From the NCBI RefSeq assembly GCF_005144745.1, contig NZ_SWKK01000003.1:186001-250000 (forward strand): 64,000 nucleotides of DNA, read 5' to 3'. A program made the position numbers and the translations under genes. The notes beneath the pieces were generated by a model. It searched no databases, was not told the DNA's origin, and saw nothing but the letters and a program-made list of their open reading frames with translations. This document shows positions 44,824 through 53,645 of the stretch, one piece after another (the first letter of the stretch is position 1; each line of letters begins with the position of its first letter). This DNA is from Flavobacterium sp. ASW18X. GTDB taxonomy: Bacteria > Bacteroidota > Bacteroidia > Flavobacteriales > Flavobacteriaceae.

Positions 44824-46164
44824 ATGAAATTTAAAATAGCAATATTCACATTAATCAGCGCTATTAGTTTGTGCAATGCGCAGGTAAAAAAATGGACCTT
44901 AGAAGAATGCGTTACCTACGCAGTAGAGCATAACATAAGTGTTGCACAGTTTAATCTAGATTTGGAAAGTGTAAAATTAGACAAATCAGATGCGTTAGGT
45001 GCTTTTATACCAAGCTTAAACGGGCAAGCTTCTGTTTCTGGTAATACGGGTTTAATATTAGATCCAACCACTAATAATTTAGTTTCCGGTACTATTATGT
45101 CTTCTAGTATGAATTTGACCTCTTCAGTAACGTTGTTTGATGGGTTGAGAAACTTTAAAAACCTACAGCGAGCTAAATTAAATGCCATTGCGGGGCAATA
45201 TCGTCTAGATGATTTGGTAGATGATATTAGACTTAATGTAGCTAATGCCTATTTGCAAATATTATCTAATAAAGAGGCCTTAAAAGTTGCCAAAGCACAA
45301 TTAGCGGTCACAGAGCAAGATTTGAATAGGACTAAAGAGTTGGTAGACGCAGGCGTTGTGCCAAAAGGCGATTTGCTAGAATTGGAAGCTACCGTTGCCT
45401 CCCAACAACAACAAATAGTTAATAATGAAGGATTGGTATTGATATCTAAAATTAATTTGGCGCAATTTTTACAAATTACAGATTATGATAGCTTTGATAT
45501 TGCAGACGATTCTTTTGAGGTGCCGCCAACGAGTATTTTAGATAATTCTGCTAAAACTATTTTTGATAAGGCATTAACCTTTAGGAATGACATACAACTT
45601 TCTCAGGCTAATGTGGATTTAGCAGCAAAGGATGTTGAGATTGCTAAAGGAGCTTATATGCCAACCCTAGGGGCTTTCTTTAACTACAATACAAGATATT
45701 CTGATCAAAATAGAAATCCATTCACAGGAGAAGATTTAAATTTTATTGATCAGTTGTGGTTGAATGATGGTATTTCTTACGGAGCACAATTAAACGTTCC
45801 CATATTTAATGGCTGGAGTACTAGAAATAACGTAACCAGAGCAAAAATTGCTTTAGATAGAACTAAGTTGCAGTACGAGGCTGATAAACTAGCTCTAGAA
45901 GCAACAATACAACAGAGTTATGTTGACGTTAAAACTTTTGGTAAAGCATATGAAGCCGCACAGAAAACATTAGAAGCTAGGCGTATAGCTTATGATTATG
46001 CTAAAGATAGATTTGAAGTAGGCTTAATGAATAGTTTTGACTTTAGCCAAGCACAGTCTCGTGTGGATGATGCAGAAGCTAACGTAATTAGAACCAAATA
46101 TGATTACATATTTAGAATTAAAATACTAGAATTCTATTTTGGTTTACCAATACAATTGAACTAG
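44824..46164 (+). CDS. TolC-family outer membrane efflux protein
   Basis: Outer-membrane channel of 446 residues with a signal peptide ending near LCNAQ. It contains the two long-helix repeats of the family (WTLEECVTYAVEHNISV, LVDAGVVPKGDLLELEATVASQQQ, then DRFEVGLMNSFDFSQAQSRVDDAE). With the upstream adaptors, permeases and ATPase it completes a MacAB-TolC-type exporter. The substrate cannot be told from sequence. Confidence 0.93.
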   Translation: MKFKIAIFTLISAISLCNAQVKKWTLEECVTYAVEHNISVAQFNLDLESVKLDKSDALGAFIPSLNGQASVSGNTGLILDPTTNNLVSGTIMSSSMNLTSSVTLFDGLRNFKNLQRAKLNAIAGQYRLDDLVDDIRLNVANAYLQILSNKEALKVAKAQLAVTEQDLNRTKELVDAGVVPKGDLLELEATVASQQQQIVNNEGLVLISKINLAQFLQITDYDSFDIADDSFEVPPTSILDNSAKTIFDKALTFRNDIQLSQANVDLAAKDVEIAKGAYMPTLGAFFNYNTRYSDQNRNPFTGEDLNFIDQLWLNDGISYGAQLNVPIFNGWSTRNNVTRAKIALDRTKLQYEADKLALEATIQQSYVDVKTFGKAYEAAQKTLEARRIAYDYAKDRFEVGLMNSFDFSQAQSRVDDAEANVIRTKYDYIFRIKILEFYFGLPIQLN

Positions 46165-46165
46165 G

Positions 46166-46173
46166 TATCTTTG
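46166..46173 (+). promoter_or_regulatory. -7 promoter box abutting tsaB
   Basis: TATCTTTG is an exact TAnnTTTG match ending eight bases before the tsaB ATG, directly after the TolC gene stop. It predicts an mRNA with a leader of only a few bases. A TTTTG at 46137-46141 is upstream at a somewhat long 24-base spacing. Confidence 0.4.
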
Positions 46174-46181
46174 TAGCCATT

Positions 46182-46862
46182 ATGGCTAGGATACTAAATT
46201 TAGAAACAGCAACAACCAATTGTTCCGTAAGTATTGGGGTAAACGGAGAATTAGTTTCTTTGGTAGAAGAAAATACAGCTAATTATTCCCACGCAGAACA
46301 ATTGCATCTTTTTATAAAAGAAGCCTTAAAAAAGGCTTCTTTGTCATTTTTAGATATAGATGCCATTGCGGTGAGTAAAGGGCCAGGTTCTTATACTGGT
46401 TTGCGTATTGGAGTGTCTGCAGCTAAGGGTTTAAGCTTTTCCTTGGATAAACCGCTTATTGCTGTGCCTACCTTAGAAAGTTTAGCTCATCAAATAGAAA
46501 TTCCTACTGGGGATTTCATCGTACCTGTTTTAGACGCTAGGCGTATGGAAGTTTATTCCTGTGTTTTTGATGTAAATTATAAAGAGATACGCGCTACGGA
46601 TGCAGAAATAATTACAGAAGAATCGTTTGCCGATTATGCAACTAAAGGAAATGTGCATTTGGTGGGTAATGGTGCAGAAAAATGCATGGAGCAGCTCGGT
46701 ACTGATAAATTTAGCTATCACACAGAAAAAGTGCCATCTGCAGCACAAATGGCACACTTATCTTTTATTAAATACAAACAACAACAGTTTGAAGATGTTG
46801 CGTATTTTGAACCTTACTATCTTAAGGATTTTGTGTTACAAACCAAAAAGAAAAAAGCTTAA
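46182..46862 (+). CDS. tsaB: tRNA threonylcarbamoyladenosine biosynthesis protein TsaB
   Basis: Non-catalytic partner of TsaD in making t6A at position 37 of ANN-decoding tRNAs, 226 residues. It has the ASKHA-fold N-terminus (ILNLETATTNCSVSIG) and the signature AVSKGPGSYTGLRIGVSAAKGL, followed by VPTLESLA and PVLDARRMEVY. The 3' end overlaps the convergent MscS gene by four bases. It is separated from the exporter cluster by its own promoter-like box. Confidence 0.94.
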   Translation: MARILNLETATTNCSVSIGVNGELVSLVEENTANYSHAEQLHLFIKEALKKASLSFLDIDAIAVSKGPGSYTGLRIGVSAAKGLSFSLDKPLIAVPTLESLAHQIEIPTGDFIVPVLDARRMEVYSCVFDVNYKEIRATDAEIITEESFADYATKGNVHLVGNGAEKCMEQLGTDKFSYHTEKVPSAAQMAHLSFIKYKQQQFEDVAYFEPYYLKDFVLQTKKKKA

Positions 46863-47701
46863 TCTTCTATTTCCTGACTGTGAATGACACGTTGCGGAAA
46901 AGGTATCTCTATACCAGCCTCATCAAACTTAAGTTTAGATTGTTCTATAAGATTAAATTTGGCGCCCCAGAAATTTTCATTCTTAGCCCACCAGCGTAAA
47001 GAAAGATTTACAGAGCTATCTGCTAATTCTGCTACGTAAACCTCTGGTTTAGGTTCTTTAAGAATTCGTTCGTCATCCGCACAAAGTTCTAGTAAAATAT
47101 CCTTTGCTTTTTTAATATTGGAACCATAGCCAATCCCAACCGTATAATTGTCCCTACGAATAGGTTCTGCGCTGTAGTTTACAATATTTCCGTTTGCCAA
47201 TTGACCATTAGGTACAATTGCCAATTGATTACCAAAGGTATTGAGCTTAGTATTGAAAATAGAAATTTCTTTCACGGAACCATCTACGCCTTGTGCAGAA
47301 ATCCAATCACCTATCTTAAAGGGTTTAAAAAGCAAGATGAGTACACCGCCAGCAAAATTGGAAAGTGAGCCTTGTAATGCCAAACCAATGGCCAAACCTG
47401 CTGCTCCAATTATAGCAATTAGGGAAGAAGTTTTTACTCCTAACTGAGTCACTACAAGTACAAATAGCAGAACTTTTAAGACAATGCTTATGAAGCTCTG
47501 CAAAAAGCTTTCTAAAGTAGGGTCGTAATCCTTTTTATCAAAGAATTTGCGCACCATTTTATTGATAAGGCGTACAAACCATAAGCCTACAACTAAAAGT
47601 AGTATTGCGAGTATTATATTCGGAACGAGTTTCCATACCCAATCTATAGCTTTAGATATGTGTTCCTCATAATTTTGAAATTGTTCTAACATAGCTTTCA
47701 T
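46859..47701 (-). CDS. Small-conductance mechanosensitive channel, MscS type
   Basis: Osmotic safety channel of 280 residues from the chosen start. There are three membrane helices. The pore helix region is rich in Gly and Ala (AIIGAAGLAIGLALQGSLSNFAGGVLIL), as in MscS TM3. A beta domain (GDWISAQGVDGSVKEISIFNTKL) and an alpha-beta domain ending IPFPQRVIHS follow. The frame opens at 47740, but MKAMLEQFQNYEEH at 47701 is more family-like; 47692 is a third option. It converges on tsaB with a four-base overlap. Confidence 0.9.
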   Translation of the reverse strand: MKAMLEQFQNYEEHISKAIDWVWKLVPNIILAILLLVVGLWFVRLINKMVRKFFDKKDYDPTLESFLQSFISIVLKVLLFVLVVTQLGVKTSSLIAIIGAAGLAIGLALQGSLSNFAGGVLILLFKPFKIGDWISAQGVDGSVKEISIFNTKLNTFGNQLAIVPNGQLANGNIVNYSAEPIRRDNYTVGIGYGSNIKKAKDILLELCADDERILKEPKPEVYVAELADSSVNLSLRWWAKNENFWGAKFNLIEQSKLKFDEAGIEIPFPQRVIHSQEIED

Positions 47702-47779
47702 TTTAGAGCACAACCTAACTAATAAGCATAAACATTTCAAATATTAACAATTAAAACTGGGTTAAAGTTTAGTCCCCTT

Positions 47780-49882
47780 TTAAAGTTGTTTTAACACTGC
47801 CGAAGCTGTGTTTACAGGTAATTTACAGCTTCCTTCTATACAAACATAGGCCATGGTTTCTCCTGGAACATATCTGTTTTCTAATAAGGGCAATTTGCTG
47901 TTTCCATTTGCAGCGCCAACTAAAATACTATTTGGGATGTAATGGCTGGCTAGTTCTGCTCCTATGCTTTTGTAATTTTCTCCTAGTAAGGCAATTTCAT
48001 AAAAATTATGATTGTTGTACTGCACCAAATGAAGCCAATTCGCAAAGGTTTGAGCATCTGTCATAAAATTATCTTGTACTTGTGCTACCATGCGTTCTAC
48101 AATTTCTCCATAAGGCTCATCCGGATAAATTTTGTGTAGTTTGATGAGGTTGTTAGCCATGATAGAATTAGAAGACGATATCACATTGTCATTTATTTCT
48201 ATTGAGCGTCTTATCAATTTTTGGTCATTGTCTGATGTGTAAAAGAACAACCCACTCTTATCATCTATAAAATGAAGTAAAGTATAACCCATCAGTTTTT
48301 GAGCGTGCTTTAGCCATTTTTCATCAAAAGTAACCTCATACAATCCAATAAAACCTTCTATTACGGTAGCATAATCTTCTAAAAATGCATTGATGTTGCT
48401 TTTCCCAGCTTTATGATTTCTATACAAAGAACCATCATCATTCATCATTTCTGCGGTAATAAAATCCGCATTGGCCAGTGCTAATTTAAGATAGGATTCG
48501 TCTTGTAAATAGCGATAGGCATCGGTAAGACCTTTTAGCATTAAGCCGTTCCAAGAGGTAAGAATTTTATCGTCCAATCTTGGTTTTTCTCGCTTATCTC
48601 GCTCTTGTTTTAAAATAACAATACTTTCAGAAATAGTTTGATGTAAATCCTCCTGCGTAATACCCAACTCTTTTGCAACTTCATCATCTTTTTTATCCCG
48701 TATCAACACGTAATTTTCGTCTTCCCACAATCCATAAGAATTGATATTGTAGTATTGTTTAAATGTTTCAAATTTATCGCCCAATAATTGCTTTAATTCA
48801 GTTTCTGTCCACACATAAAATGCGCCTTCTTCTAATTCTCCGTCCTTATTATGGCTGTCTGCGTCTAAAGAAGAATAGAAACCACCATTAGAATCACTTA
48901 ATTCACTCCTAACAAATGCTATAGACTTCTCTACAGTTTCTTTGTACAGCGGATTTTTAGTGACTGCGTAAGCTTTGCTGTAAAGGCTTATTAATTGTCC
49001 GTTGTCATAAAGCATTTTCTCAAAGTGGGGTACATGCCACTTAGTATCTACGGCATAGCGAGAAAAACCACCATCAATTGGGTCAAATATTCCCCCATAG
49101 GCCATTCTGGTTAATGTGGTATTTACATATTCTAAAATGCTGTCATTTTTTTGTTGCACACCATAATGCAATAAAAAATCTAAATTATTGGGCATCATAA
49201 ATTTAGGAGCGCGTTTGTAGCCACCTAAAAAAGTGTCAAAATAGGTGCTCCATTTTTGTACGGCCAATTGTAGTTCATCGTCTTTAAAACTAACTTCGCT
49301 ATTTTTACTTTCCACCAGATTAATAGCTTTAATCCCTTTTTCTAAATTGGTTGCAAACTCCTCTACTTTAGCAGGTTCATTTTTGTATAATTCTACTAGA
49401 CTTTCCAAGGACTTGGTCCAATTTTCTTTTGGTAGGTAAGTAGCGCCCCAAAACGGACGGCCATCTGGCAGTGCAACGATATTCAATGGCCACCCACCAT
49501 TACCCGTCATCATTTGTAGGGCATCCATGTATATCTGGTCTACATCTGGGCGTTCTTCACGGTCTATTTTTATATTAACAAAGTTCTGGTTCATGTAGGC
49601 TGCAATAGAATCGTTTTCAAAAACTTCATCTTCCATTACATGACACCAATGGCAAGCCGCATAGCCAATACTAATTAACAATGGTTTATTTTCTTTTTGA
49701 GCTCGTTCTAAAACCTCTGGTTTCCAAGCTTCCCAATTTACTGGATTATGAGCGTGTTGCAATAAATACGGACTAGTTTCTTCTATTAGAGCATTGGTGT
49801 ATTTATGTTTCATAGCTTCTTGGTTGTTTTTGCACCCTATTAGCAAGATTATGGTTAGTAGTGCAAGCTGTAGTTTTTTCAT
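47780..49882 (-). CDS. DUF255 thioredoxin-fold/glycosidase-like protein, YyaL type, lipoprotein
   Basis: Protein of 700 residues. An N-terminal lipoprotein signal ([10 protein letters not shown], Cys near 17) precedes a DUF255 thioredoxin-like domain with [11 protein letters not shown]-like sequence ([16 protein letters not shown]), then a long helical region of the (alpha/alpha)6-barrel type ([39 protein letters not shown]). The family is widespread (spermatogenesis-associated protein 20/YyaL) and its biochemical role is unsettled. Most relatives are cytoplasmic, so the lipobox is notable. It lies downstream of the dodecin terminator. Confidence 0.88.
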   Translation of the reverse strand: MKKLQLALLTIILLIGCKNNQEAMKHKYTNALIEETSPYLLQHAHNPVNWEAWKPEVLERAQKENKPLLISIGYAACHWCHVMEDEVFENDSIAAYMNQNFVNIKIDREERPDVDQIYMDALQMMTGNGGWPLNIVALPDGRPFWGATYLPKENWTKSLESLVELYKNEPAKVEEFATNLEKGIKAINLVESKNSEVSFKDDELQLAVQKWSTYFDTFLGGYKRAPKFMMPNNLDFLLHYGVQQKNDSILEYVNTTLTRMAYGGIFDPIDGGFSRYAVDTKWHVPHFEKMLYDNGQLISLYSKAYAVTKNPLYKETVEKSIAFVRSELSDSNGGFYSSLDADSHNKDGELEEGAFYVWTETELKQLLGDKFETFKQYYNINSYGLWEDENYVLIRDKKDDEVAKELGITQEDLHQTISESIVILKQERDKREKPRLDDKILTSWNGLMLKGLTDAYRYLQDESYLKLALANADFITAEMMNDDGSLYRNHKAGKSNINAFLEDYATVIEGFIGLYEVTFDEKWLKHAQKLMGYTLLHFIDDKSGLFFYTSDNDQKLIRRSIEINDNVISSSNSIMANNLIKLHKIYPDEPYGEIVERMVAQVQDNFMTDAQTFANWLHLVQYNNHNFYEIALLGENYKSIGAELASHYIPNSILVGAANGNSKLPLLENRYVPGETMAYVCIEGSCKLPVNTASAVLKQL

Positions 49883-49899
49883 TCAGTTTCGGTTTAAAA

Positions 49900-49924
49900 C
49901 AAAAAAAGCGCCGTAATAGGCGCT
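49900..49924 (-). terminator. Intrinsic terminator after the dodecin gene
   Basis: On the minus strand AGCGCC pairs with GGCGCT around a six-base loop, followed by a seven-T run. It would end the nfu-dodecin transcript 18 bases before the next minus-strand gene. Confidence 0.85.
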
Positions 49925-49944
49925 AATTTATTCGGTAAATTTAA

Positions 49945-50145
49945 TTAATTCACTTCAAAAGTGATTTTAACATTCACACGGAATTCATCTATTTTTCCAT
50001 CTTTTACCGTCGCATTCTGTTCATTTACGTAAACAGAACGTATGTTTTTTACGGATTTAGAAGCCTGCTCCACGGCATTTTTGGTGGCATCCTCCCAACT
50101 TTTGTTAGAGTTTGCCAATACTTCAATTACTTTTAAAACTGCCAT
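49945..50145 (-). CDS. Dodecin family flavin-binding protein
   Basis: Small protein of 66 residues that forms dodecameric flavin-storage shells in characterised members. The full-length match includes VLKVIEVLANSNKSWEDATKNAV at the start and the terminal strand RVNVKITFEVN. The flavin-stacking residue, usually an aromatic Trp in NKSWEDA, is present. It lies 66 bases after nfu on the same strand, and an AATTTCTT/AAGAAATT hairpin (50163-50184) sits in that gap. Confidence 0.93.
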   Translation of the reverse strand: MAVLKVIEVLANSNKSWEDATKNAVEQASKSVKNIRSVYVNEQNATVKDGKIDEFRVNVKITFEVN

Positions 50146-50211
50146 AATAGTTACTGTTTTTAAATTTCTTTAAGATAAGAAATTCTTTACAAAATATGGG
50201 GAATTTTAAAG

Positions 50212-51108
50212 TTAACCGTTAAGCGCAACTACCTCTTCCACACGGTCACCAAGCATATTTTTAAGCATGGTTTCTATGCCATTTTTAAGTGTAAAGGTAG
50301 AAGATGGGCATCCGCTACAAGCACCTTGTAAAATAACATTAACCTTTTTAGTGTCTGGTTCGTAAGATTGAAAGAGAATATTACCGCCGTCACTTGCTAC
50401 AGCTGGCTTTACATATTCTTCCAAGATATCTATAATTGCCTTGGAGGTATCATCATACTCCACCTCTGGTTGCGATTCTACTTTGTTAGAAGCTTTGGTT
50501 TGTGAAAGAGCATTTTCTGAAACTGCTGCTTTGCCCTCAGTAAAATAAGTTCGGATAAACTCACGCAATTCCATAGTAACATCATTCCATTCAGCTACAT
50601 CAAACTTTGTAATCGAAACATAATTTTGATCCAAAAACACCTCTTTTACAAACGGAAAATGAAACAATTGTGTAGCCAGTTCAGATTCTTTGGCTTCATC
50701 AATATTTTTGAATTCAAAAATAGAAGGGACAATAGGTTTGTTTAGGACAAACTTCATCACAGCCGGATTAGGAGTTACCTCTGCATACACAGAAACAGGA
50801 GTGGTATCTTTTGTTTCTTCCATTACAATTGGCTCGCCCGCGTTTAAGTATTCTACTAGGTTCTGAGCTACTTCGTCCTTAACATCATTCCATTGTACAA
50901 TATCAAAACGTTCTAGTGCAATGAAATTACCAGAAACATATACCGTTTTAATAAACGGAAGATGAAAAAGCTGTTGTGCTAAGGGGCTAGATTTAGCCTC
51001 GTCTATATTTTTAAATTCGTAATTGTTCTTTACTAAAAAATGATTTGCCTCAAACTTTAAAATGGCAGGATTGTTAGTCTCTACCACCGTGATATTATAT
51101 TCTTTCAT
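50212..51108 (-). CDS. Nfu-type iron-sulfur cluster scaffold with duplicated N-terminal domain
   Basis: Fe-S carrier of 298 residues. Two tandem Nfu N-terminal domains occupy about 1-90 and 105-190 (each with NPAxxKF, a YEFKNIDEAK or FEFKNIDEAK motif, and AQQLFHLPFIK/ATQLFHFPFVK). A linker leads to the C-terminal NifU domain with the cluster-binding CSGCPSST. Standard Nfu proteins have one N-terminal domain, so this is an internal duplication. A consensus promoter sits just upstream. Confidence 0.92.
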   Translation of the reverse strand: MKEYNITVVETNNPAILKFEANHFLVKNNYEFKNIDEAKSSPLAQQLFHLPFIKTVYVSGNFIALERFDIVQWNDVKDEVAQNLVEYLNAGEPIVMEETKDTTPVSVYAEVTPNPAVMKFVLNKPIVPSIFEFKNIDEAKESELATQLFHFPFVKEVFLDQNYVSITKFDVAEWNDVTMELREFIRTYFTEGKAAVSENALSQTKASNKVESQPEVEYDDTSKAIIDILEEYVKPAVASDGGNILFQSYEPDTKKVNVILQGACSGCPSSTFTLKNGIETMLKNMLGDRVEEVVALNG

Positions 51109-51122
51109 GGCTAAAATTTTGA

Positions 51123-51151
51123 CAAAAATACAAAGTATTTATGGGGAACAA
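51123..51151 (-). promoter_or_regulatory. Promoter of the nfu-dodecin genes
   Basis: On the minus strand TTG (plus 51149-51151), an 18-base spacer, then TATTTTTG (plus 51123-51130). The predicted start near 51117 gives a leader of about nine bases. Confidence 0.65.
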
Positions 51152-51166
51152 CGCATATAATAATAC

Positions 51167-51174
51167 TACTTTTG
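51167..51174 (+). promoter_or_regulatory. -7 promoter box for the PorP/SprF gene
   Basis: TACTTTTG is an exact TAnnTTTG match. It would start transcription near 51180, with a 50-base leader. It is divergent from the nfu promoter; no TTG is seen at the -33 distance. Confidence 0.45.
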
Positions 51175-51229
51175 ATGCGTTATAGTAGTTGTTTTTAGTT
51201 AACATAGAGCAACACATAGCCCCATACCA

Positions 51230-52222
51230 ATGAAAAAGCTCCTTTTACTTATTCTTTTGATTGCACTTGTGCCTACAAGTAAGGCCCAAGAGGGTATTCC
51301 GGTTTATTTTGATTATTTAGCAGATAACTATTATCTAGTCTACCCTTCAATGGTAGGGATTGGAGAGGGGGGTAAGATAAGGTTAACTGCCCGCAAACAG
51401 TGGTTTAATGTGGATGAAGCACCAAGTTTGCAAACCCTTAATGCAAATTTTAGAGTAGGTAACAGAAGTGGTGTAGGGTTTATACTTTTTAATGATGCCA
51501 ATGGGTATCACTCTCAAACAGGATTTAAAGGTACTTATGCGCATCATTTGCAATTAGCAGGTGATTTTAGAACATTAAATCAATTGTCTTTTGGTTTAAG
51601 TGCCGGAGCTATTTTAAGTAGCTTAGATGAAACTGAATTTAGATCTGTTGTTCCAGATCCAGAAGTGAGTGGTGTTAAGAATACAGTAAGCTATTTTAAT
51701 GTAGATTTAGGTGTTTCTTATAACTATTTAGAATTTTATGCCCATGCAGCAATACTAAACCTTTTGGGTTCTGGTAGGGATTTGTATACGTTAGCAGAGT
51801 TTGATAATCTTAGAAGATATCTAATCTCTGCGGGGTATGTTTTTGGTAAAGGTGAGTTTAGAATAGAACCATCTGTCTTATTTCAACTAACAGATTTTAC
51901 CAAGGAAAAAACTGTTGATATTAATGCGAAGGTGTATAAAGATTTGAATCCGACCACGACACTTTGGGCCGGTCTTTCTTATAGGAGAAGTTTTGATGGA
52001 GCACAATTTCAACAAGATGGTACGTTTGGAGAACAACGGTTGCAGTTGTTCACCCCTATAGTTGGGGTGAATCTTAACCGATTTATGTTTTCTTATAATT
52101 ATTCTTACCAATCGGGTGATATCCGTTTTGATAATGGTGGATTTCATCAAATTACCTTAGGCTACGATTTTGGTGAGCAGCGTAAAGACAGATACGATTG
52201 CCATTGCCCTGCGGCTAATTAA
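51230..52222 (+). CDS. PorP/SprF-family type IX secretion protein
   Basis: Outer-membrane beta-barrel protein of 330 residues. The signal peptide ends at SKAQ, followed by the family's N-terminal IPVYFDYLADNYYLVYPSMVGI (a variant of the usual YMxNPAxxG motif). Gly/aromatic strands and a final HQITLGYDFG follow. The family works with T9SS, often secreting specific type B cargo. Here no cargo gene is adjacent, so it is an orphan copy. The C-terminus (DCHCPAAN) is unusual in having two cysteines. Confidence 0.82.
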   Translation: MKKLLLLILLIALVPTSKAQEGIPVYFDYLADNYYLVYPSMVGIGEGGKIRLTARKQWFNVDEAPSLQTLNANFRVGNRSGVGFILFNDANGYHSQTGFKGTYAHHLQLAGDFRTLNQLSFGLSAGAILSSLDETEFRSVVPDPEVSGVKNTVSYFNVDLGVSYNYLEFYAHAAILNLLGSGRDLYTLAEFDNLRRYLISAGYVFGKGEFRIEPSVLFQLTDFTKEKTVDINAKVYKDLNPTTTLWAGLSYRRSFDGAQFQQDGTFGEQRLQLFTPIVGVNLNRFMFSYNYSYQSGDIRFDNGGFHQITLGYDFGEQRKDRYDCHCPAAN

Positions 52223-52257
52223 AAAAGAAGACAGCATTACTGCTGCCTTTCTTTTTG
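52221..52257. terminator. Bidirectional terminator between convergent genes
   Basis: An A-rich arm with GAAGACAGC pairs imperfectly with GCTGCCTTTC around ATTACT, flanked by A and T runs. It serves the PorP/SprF gene from the left and the vWA gene from the right. The CAGC/GCTG core is perfect and the lower stem has one or two mismatches. Confidence 0.7.
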
Positions 52258-52265
52258 CTGAACAC

Positions 52266-53441
52266 TTATTTTTCCCACCTAAAATGCTTTTTAGCGGCTT
52301 GTTTTTTAATGGCGTTAAGCATGGCATTTTCTAGTTCACCACCTTTATTGGCCTGTTTGGCTATGTAGATTTCTCGTTTCCCATTCAATTTTTGTATTTC
52401 GGATTGCAATTTTTCTCGTTCTGCCTTTCGTTTTTTTAAAATAGTGTTAATCTCTTCGTCAGTTTTACCTCTTAATTCATTAGGTAAGGCGTCTTCTTCC
52501 AGCTCAGATACCGACACAGCTTTATCTTCTACAGCATCCACTAAGTCCCAAGAAGAATTCTTATACATTTTACTGCTTTTGCTAACAGCTCTATTTACAG
52601 CTACCTCTGCCTCTACCTCATAGGCATTGCTGTCTTGTTCTCGTTGCTTTTGTAGTTTGGCATTGCCTAGACTACCGTATGCTACATACGTTTGGTTAAG
52701 CTTACTATTTAACCTCATTATTTGGTTATCATAGGGAGTGTGTACATAAATCTGTTCTGCGTTATGGTCAATTGCCATGTAGTCGCCTCCAGTACGTATA
52801 GCACCGTCTTTCCACTGTGTAGCAATTCCTTGTGCATAGTTACCGCAGAAAATGGTGTTTACTACCACGTCTTTTTCTTTGGCTTGGCTTGCCGCATCTT
52901 TGTAATTTAAGCCGCCTTGGGTAAAAGGTTCATTACCTGCAATAAAAATAAGTTTTAAATCATCTTGATTTTTACCCCAATCTAACTGTTTTAAAGATGT
53001 GTTGATTACCGTTCCGCAATATTCTTCACCACTATTGGTGCTTAGTGAGAATAATTTTTCTGAAATATCATCTAAATCAGAACTAAAAGGTAAAACCTGC
53101 CTTAAATAGCCTTCCCTAGAAGAAAGATTGTCATTACCGTACTCGTAAAGCGCTATCTGTAATTCTGGCCGCTGGTCATTGCCACACTTAGCATAAGAGA
53201 ATTCGTTTACAATATCCCATAACTGTGCTTTGGCTTGGTTAATGAGCCCGTCCATACTATTACTTGTATCTAAAAGCAACGCAATTTTTACAAACTGCTT
53301 TTCAGGTTCAGGGTGTACAAGTACACCTGCTTGGGCGGTTTCTAATGCTTCATTGGTAGGAGTGTTAAAATTGCAACTATAAACATTTAATAAGCAAAAG
53401 CTAGCCATGGTAGTGCTTAATAAAAATCGTGTTTTTCTCAT
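52266..53441 (-). CDS. von Willebrand factor A-domain lipoprotein
   Basis: Protein of 391 residues with a lipoprotein-like signal (LLNVYSC, Cys23). A vWA domain has an intact MIDAS start DTSNS (58-62) and later EYCGTVINTSL and FIAGNEPFTQG. The last 120 residues are charged and helical (KTDEEINTILKKRKAEREKLQSEIQ), a probable coiled coil. vWA lipoproteins mediate metal-dependent protein contacts, but the partner is unknown. Neighbouring genes give no clue. Confidence 0.85.
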   Translation of the reverse strand: MRKTRFLLSTTMASFCLLNVYSCNFNTPTNEALETAQAGVLVHPEPEKQFVKIALLLDTSNSMDGLINQAKAQLWDIVNEFSYAKCGNDQRPELQIALYEYGNDNLSSREGYLRQVLPFSSDLDDISEKLFSLSTNSGEEYCGTVINTSLKQLDWGKNQDDLKLIFIAGNEPFTQGGLNYKDAASQAKEKDVVVNTIFCGNYAQGIATQWKDGAIRTGGDYMAIDHNAEQIYVHTPYDNQIMRLNSKLNQTYVAYGSLGNAKLQKQREQDSNAYEVEAEVAVNRAVSKSSKMYKNSSWDLVDAVEDKAVSVSELEEDALPNELRGKTDEEINTILKKRKAEREKLQSEIQKLNGKREIYIAKQANKGGELENAMLNAIKKQAAKKHFRWEK

Positions 53442-53464
53442 GATGATTTCTTTTTTAGTTGCTC

Positions 53465-53472
53465 CAAAACTA
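53465..53472 (-). promoter_or_regulatory. -7 promoter box for the vWA gene
   Basis: On the minus strand TAGTTTTG, an exact TAnnTTTG match, about 24 bases before the start codon. No -33 TTG is visible. Confidence 0.45.
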
Positions 53473-53645
53473 TAGGGAGTTTTATTTTAGAAAAATCGAT
53501 AATTAGGTTCTGGTGTTGCGGAATGAGTGTCTAGGCTTTTTAATTGAGTAAAGTGGTTGTAACTAAGTTAAATGGGGCCGTTTATTGCTAAAAGTCATTT
53601 TTTATATCACCCTAAATAGCCTAAGTTTACTGGGATAATTATGTT

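Noticed and set aside
50163-50184. AATTTCTT/AAGAAATT inverted repeat as a terminator between nfu and dodecin
   Set aside because: The stem is AT-only and no T run follows it on the minus strand; a real terminator lies after dodecin.
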